Assembly (NCBI RefSeq): GCF_029906345.1
Contig: NZ_JARYGY010000005.1
Span: 310,001 to 374,000, forward strand
DNA length: 64,000 bases
Direction of reading: 5' to 3'
Source: Aquimarina mycalae
GTDB taxonomy: Bacteria > Bacteroidota > Bacteroidia > Flavobacteriales > Flavobacteriaceae
The position numbers were made by a program, and so were the translations under genes. Shown one piece after another: positions 61,992 to 64,000 of the stretch (within the stretch, counting starts at the first letter, position 1; the number at the start of each line of letters is the position of its first letter). The notes under the pieces were generated by a model. It ran no database searches. It had not been told where the DNA came from and saw nothing but the letters and a program-made list of their open reading frames with translations.

Positions 61992-64000
61992 TTAAAATTT
62001 AAGATTTACACCTAATAAATATGTTCTTGGCACTGGATAAAATCCTTGATCTATACCACCACCAATAGGAGCTCCTGATGAAGCTGAAGGGTCATACCCT
62101 TTATACTCTGTAAATGTGTATAGATTATTCACTGAAGCATATACTCTAAACTTATCTATCCCAACTGGTTTCATATGTTTATCTAAAAAAGTATATCCTA
62201 GTTGTACATTTTGAATTCTTAAATACGAACCATCTTCAACAAAAAACGTAGAAAACAAGCTATTAGAATTAGCTCCTGTAGTTACTCTGGGAAAAGAATT
62301 TGTTGTTCCTTCTCCTGTCCATCGATCCAAAAATTCATTTCTTCTATTAACTAAAGGTTGATTACGTTCGTAATTTCTTACTATATCATTTCCTATGGAA
62401 GCGAATGCATAGGTTGCAAAATCAAAGTTCTTGTATTCAAAACCGATGTTCAGCCCCATAGTCGCATCTGGAATAGGGTTTCCGATATCTGTTCTGTCAT
62501 CAGAATCGATTTGTCCATCTCCATTTATGTCTATATATCGTAAATCTCCAGGAGCTGCATTTGCTTGCATAGCATGAGCGTCTACTTCTGCCTGATTTTG
62601 AAAAACACCATCAGTTTGCAATCCATAAAAGTATCCGATAGGTTTACCTGCTTCCATTCTAGAAGGAGGATCCTGTCCTACTCCAAATGATCCACCTGCT
62701 ATAAAACTGTTTTCGCTATTCACAGATATTACTTCGTTATCAAGAGTAGTAACGTTATAGGTAATATTAAATTTAAAGTTATCAGAAAGTTGATCGTTAT
62801 AGCTTATTCTAAACTCATATCCTCTGTTTTCTACAATCCCCGCATTTATTATTGGTGCGCCAGATCCTGGAGCAGCAACTCCTAAAACACCAGATACAGG
62901 TGCTACTACAAGCAAATCCTCTGTTCGCTTTTTAAAATAATCAAACGTAATATCTATTTTGTTATCTAGTAGTTTTGTATCAAAACCAATATCTAAAGTT
63001 TTTTGTTGCTCCCATTTAATCTCTGGATTAGAAAGTTGGCCAATAGCTGTACCAAATACTAGCTCATCATCTATGACATATGCTCCTTCACCATTTAATA
63101 AAGACACAAACCCAAAGTCTCCAATTCTATCATTACCTATAACACCATAACTACCTCTAAGTTTAAAGAAGTTTAGCCAACTACTACTATTTAAAAATGA
63201 TTCATCAGATACTACCCAACCAATAGAAGCTGATGGAAAATATCCAAACTTGTTTTTGGGACCAAATTTTGTAGACCCATCTCTTCGGATTACTGCCGAT
63301 AATAAATATTTACCTTTATAACTATATTGTAATCTAGAGAAATATGACAACAATCTGCTATCGAAAGTATTTCCTCCATTTTGGAAATTATTAACTACAT
63401 CTGAAGCCTGAGAAATATTAGCGTTGGAAAAAGAGTTATCAATAATATCAAATCCTGTAAAACTACCAAATGATCCTGTAGTCTTAAACACTGACATTCC
63501 TAACAACACTTTCACATCATGATCATCTCCTATTAGTTTTTCGTATTTTAAGAAATTATCCCAAGTATAATCTCTGAAGAAGTTTTTAAATTCGGTAACA
63601 CTACTTCTATCTACATTAAACACCTTACCAGAACCATAAAATACTTCTGGAGAAAACACTTTTCCTTCTACCTCAGAATAATTAAATTGAAACCTGGATT
63701 CTGCGCTAAATCCATTCAAAAACTTATAATTTAACCCAAAAGTAGCACCTATTCGATTAACTCTTGTATCATTAAATGTGTTTGCTATCTGAGCTACAGG
63801 ATTAATTACTTCATTTCCTAATCCTTCGGCTAAAGTAAAATCACCATTTTCATCTCTTACGGATAATGTAGGCGCCATATTTAGTGCGTTAAATAACACA
63901 GAGCCTAATGTGTTTTCTAATAAAGTTTTTCTATTTGTTTGTGTAAATATTCCAGATGTTGTGAATTTAAAATTCTTTGCAAAATCCAAACTATAATTTA
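61992..64000 (-). CDS. susC: SusC/RagA TonB-dependent receptor, N-terminus outside the window
   Basis: The frame stays open to the right window edge, so only the C-terminal 669 or so residues are seen; the plug domain and TonB box are missing. The visible part is the beta-barrel of a SusC protein: 'LSYFSRLQYSYKGKYLLSAVIRRDGSTKFG'-type strands, 'SIGWVVSDESFLN', 'LRGSYGVIGNDRIGDF', and a Ca-binding-like 'DINGDGQIDSDDRTDIGNPIPD' region in pieces, ending 'TYLLGVNLKF'. It imports oligosaccharides, probably laminarin fragments, across the outer membrane. Confidence 0.95.
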   Translation of the reverse strand, partial: NYSLDFAKNFKFTTSGIFTQTNRKTLLENTLGSVLFNALNMAPTLSVRDENGDFTLAEGLGNEVINPVAQIANTFNDTRVNRIGATFGLNYKFLNGFSAESRFQFNYSEVEGKVFSPEVFYGSGKVFNVDRSSVTEFKNFFRDYTWDNFLKYEKLIGDDHDVKVLLGMSVFKTTGSFGSFTGFDIIDNSFSNANISQASDVVNNFQNGGNTFDSRLLSYFSRLQYSYKGKYLLSAVIRRDGSTKFGPKNKFGYFPSASIGWVVSDESFLNSSSWLNFFKLRGSYGVIGNDRIGDFGFVSLLNGEGAYVIDDELVFGTAIGQLSNPEIKWEQQKTLDIGFDTKLLDNKIDITFDYFKKRTEDLLVVAPVSGVLGVAAPGSGAPIINAGIVENRGYEFRISYNDQLSDNFKFNITYNVTTLDNEVISVNSENSFIAGGSFGVGQDPPSRMEAGKPIGYFYGLQTDGVFQNQAEVDAHAMQANAAPGDLRYIDINGDGQIDSDDRTDIGNPIPDATMGLNIGFEYKNFDFATYAFASIGNDIVRNYERNQPLVNRRNEFLDRWTGEGTTNSFPRVTTGANSNSLFSTFFVEDGSYLRIQNVQLGYTFLDKHMKPVGIDKFRVYASVNNLYTFTEYKGYDPSASSGAPIGGGIDQGFYPVPRTYLLGVNLKF

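Overview
The window reads as chromosomal DNA of a marine Flavobacteriaceae bacterium. It is AT-rich, lacks Shine-Dalgarno-like sites at most starts, and has Bacteroidota-type promoter boxes (TTG ... TAnnTTTG). It also encodes proteins with type IX secretion (T9SS) C-terminal sorting domains, a flexirubin-type pigment cluster and a SusC/SusD polysaccharide utilization locus (PUL). An Aquimarina-like genus would fit, but that is inference. I see no transposase, integrase, phage gene or CRISPR array.

Region 1 (1-11.9 kb) is housekeeping and accessory genes: the end of rsmE, a phytase-like lipoprotein, a lamin-tail T9SS protein, an orphaned T9SS sorting-domain remnant, a GNAT protein, DUF1223 and DUF4159 proteins, a TrmH-type methyltransferase, an AI-2E-type permease and a THUMP-like methyltransferase. 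It ends with a four-gene signalling unit: a small protein with two CPxxC motifs, a polytopic membrane protein, a sensor-less histidine kinase and a LuxR-type response regulator.

Region 2 (12.1-45.7 kb) is a flexirubin cluster, joining aryl-polyene chemistry to dialkylresorcinol chemistry. A tyrosine ammonia-lyase would make 4-coumarate as starter. A PaaK-like ligase, two acyl carrier proteins, ketosynthases (including a catalytically dead one and a half-length one), a FabG reductase and two odd hotdog dehydratases would extend it to an aryl polyene. DarB and DarA make the dialkylresorcinol partner. BtrH-like, LpxL-like and PlsC-type acyltransferases are candidates for the ester bond. A CrtI-like oxidoreductase and a halogenase-like flavoprotein may tailor the product. 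An MMPL exporter fusion, LolA-like and LolB-like proteins and an ABC-2 transporter probably move it to the outer membrane. The cluster is interrupted twice by genes with no obvious pigment role: a WG-repeat protein between the lyase and fabG, and a T9SS sortilin-like protein plus a small lipoprotein before the glycosyltransferase. A short coding remnant next to the second insertion suggests that a gene was lost.

Region 3 (45.7-48.8 kb) holds a secreted protein of unknown function, a tRNA-Ser/Pro/Arg cluster with its own promoter, and another small secreted unknown.

Region 4 (48.8-64 kb) is a PUL on the minus strand. In transcription order it encodes SusC (cut by the window edge), SusD, a glycan-binding lipoprotein with a recent internal duplication, a PKD-GH16 lipoprotein, a GH3 beta-glucosidase, a GH16 lipoprotein and a 1456-residue T9SS-exported GH16 with many accessory modules. 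Laminarin or a related beta-1,3-glucan is the likely substrate.
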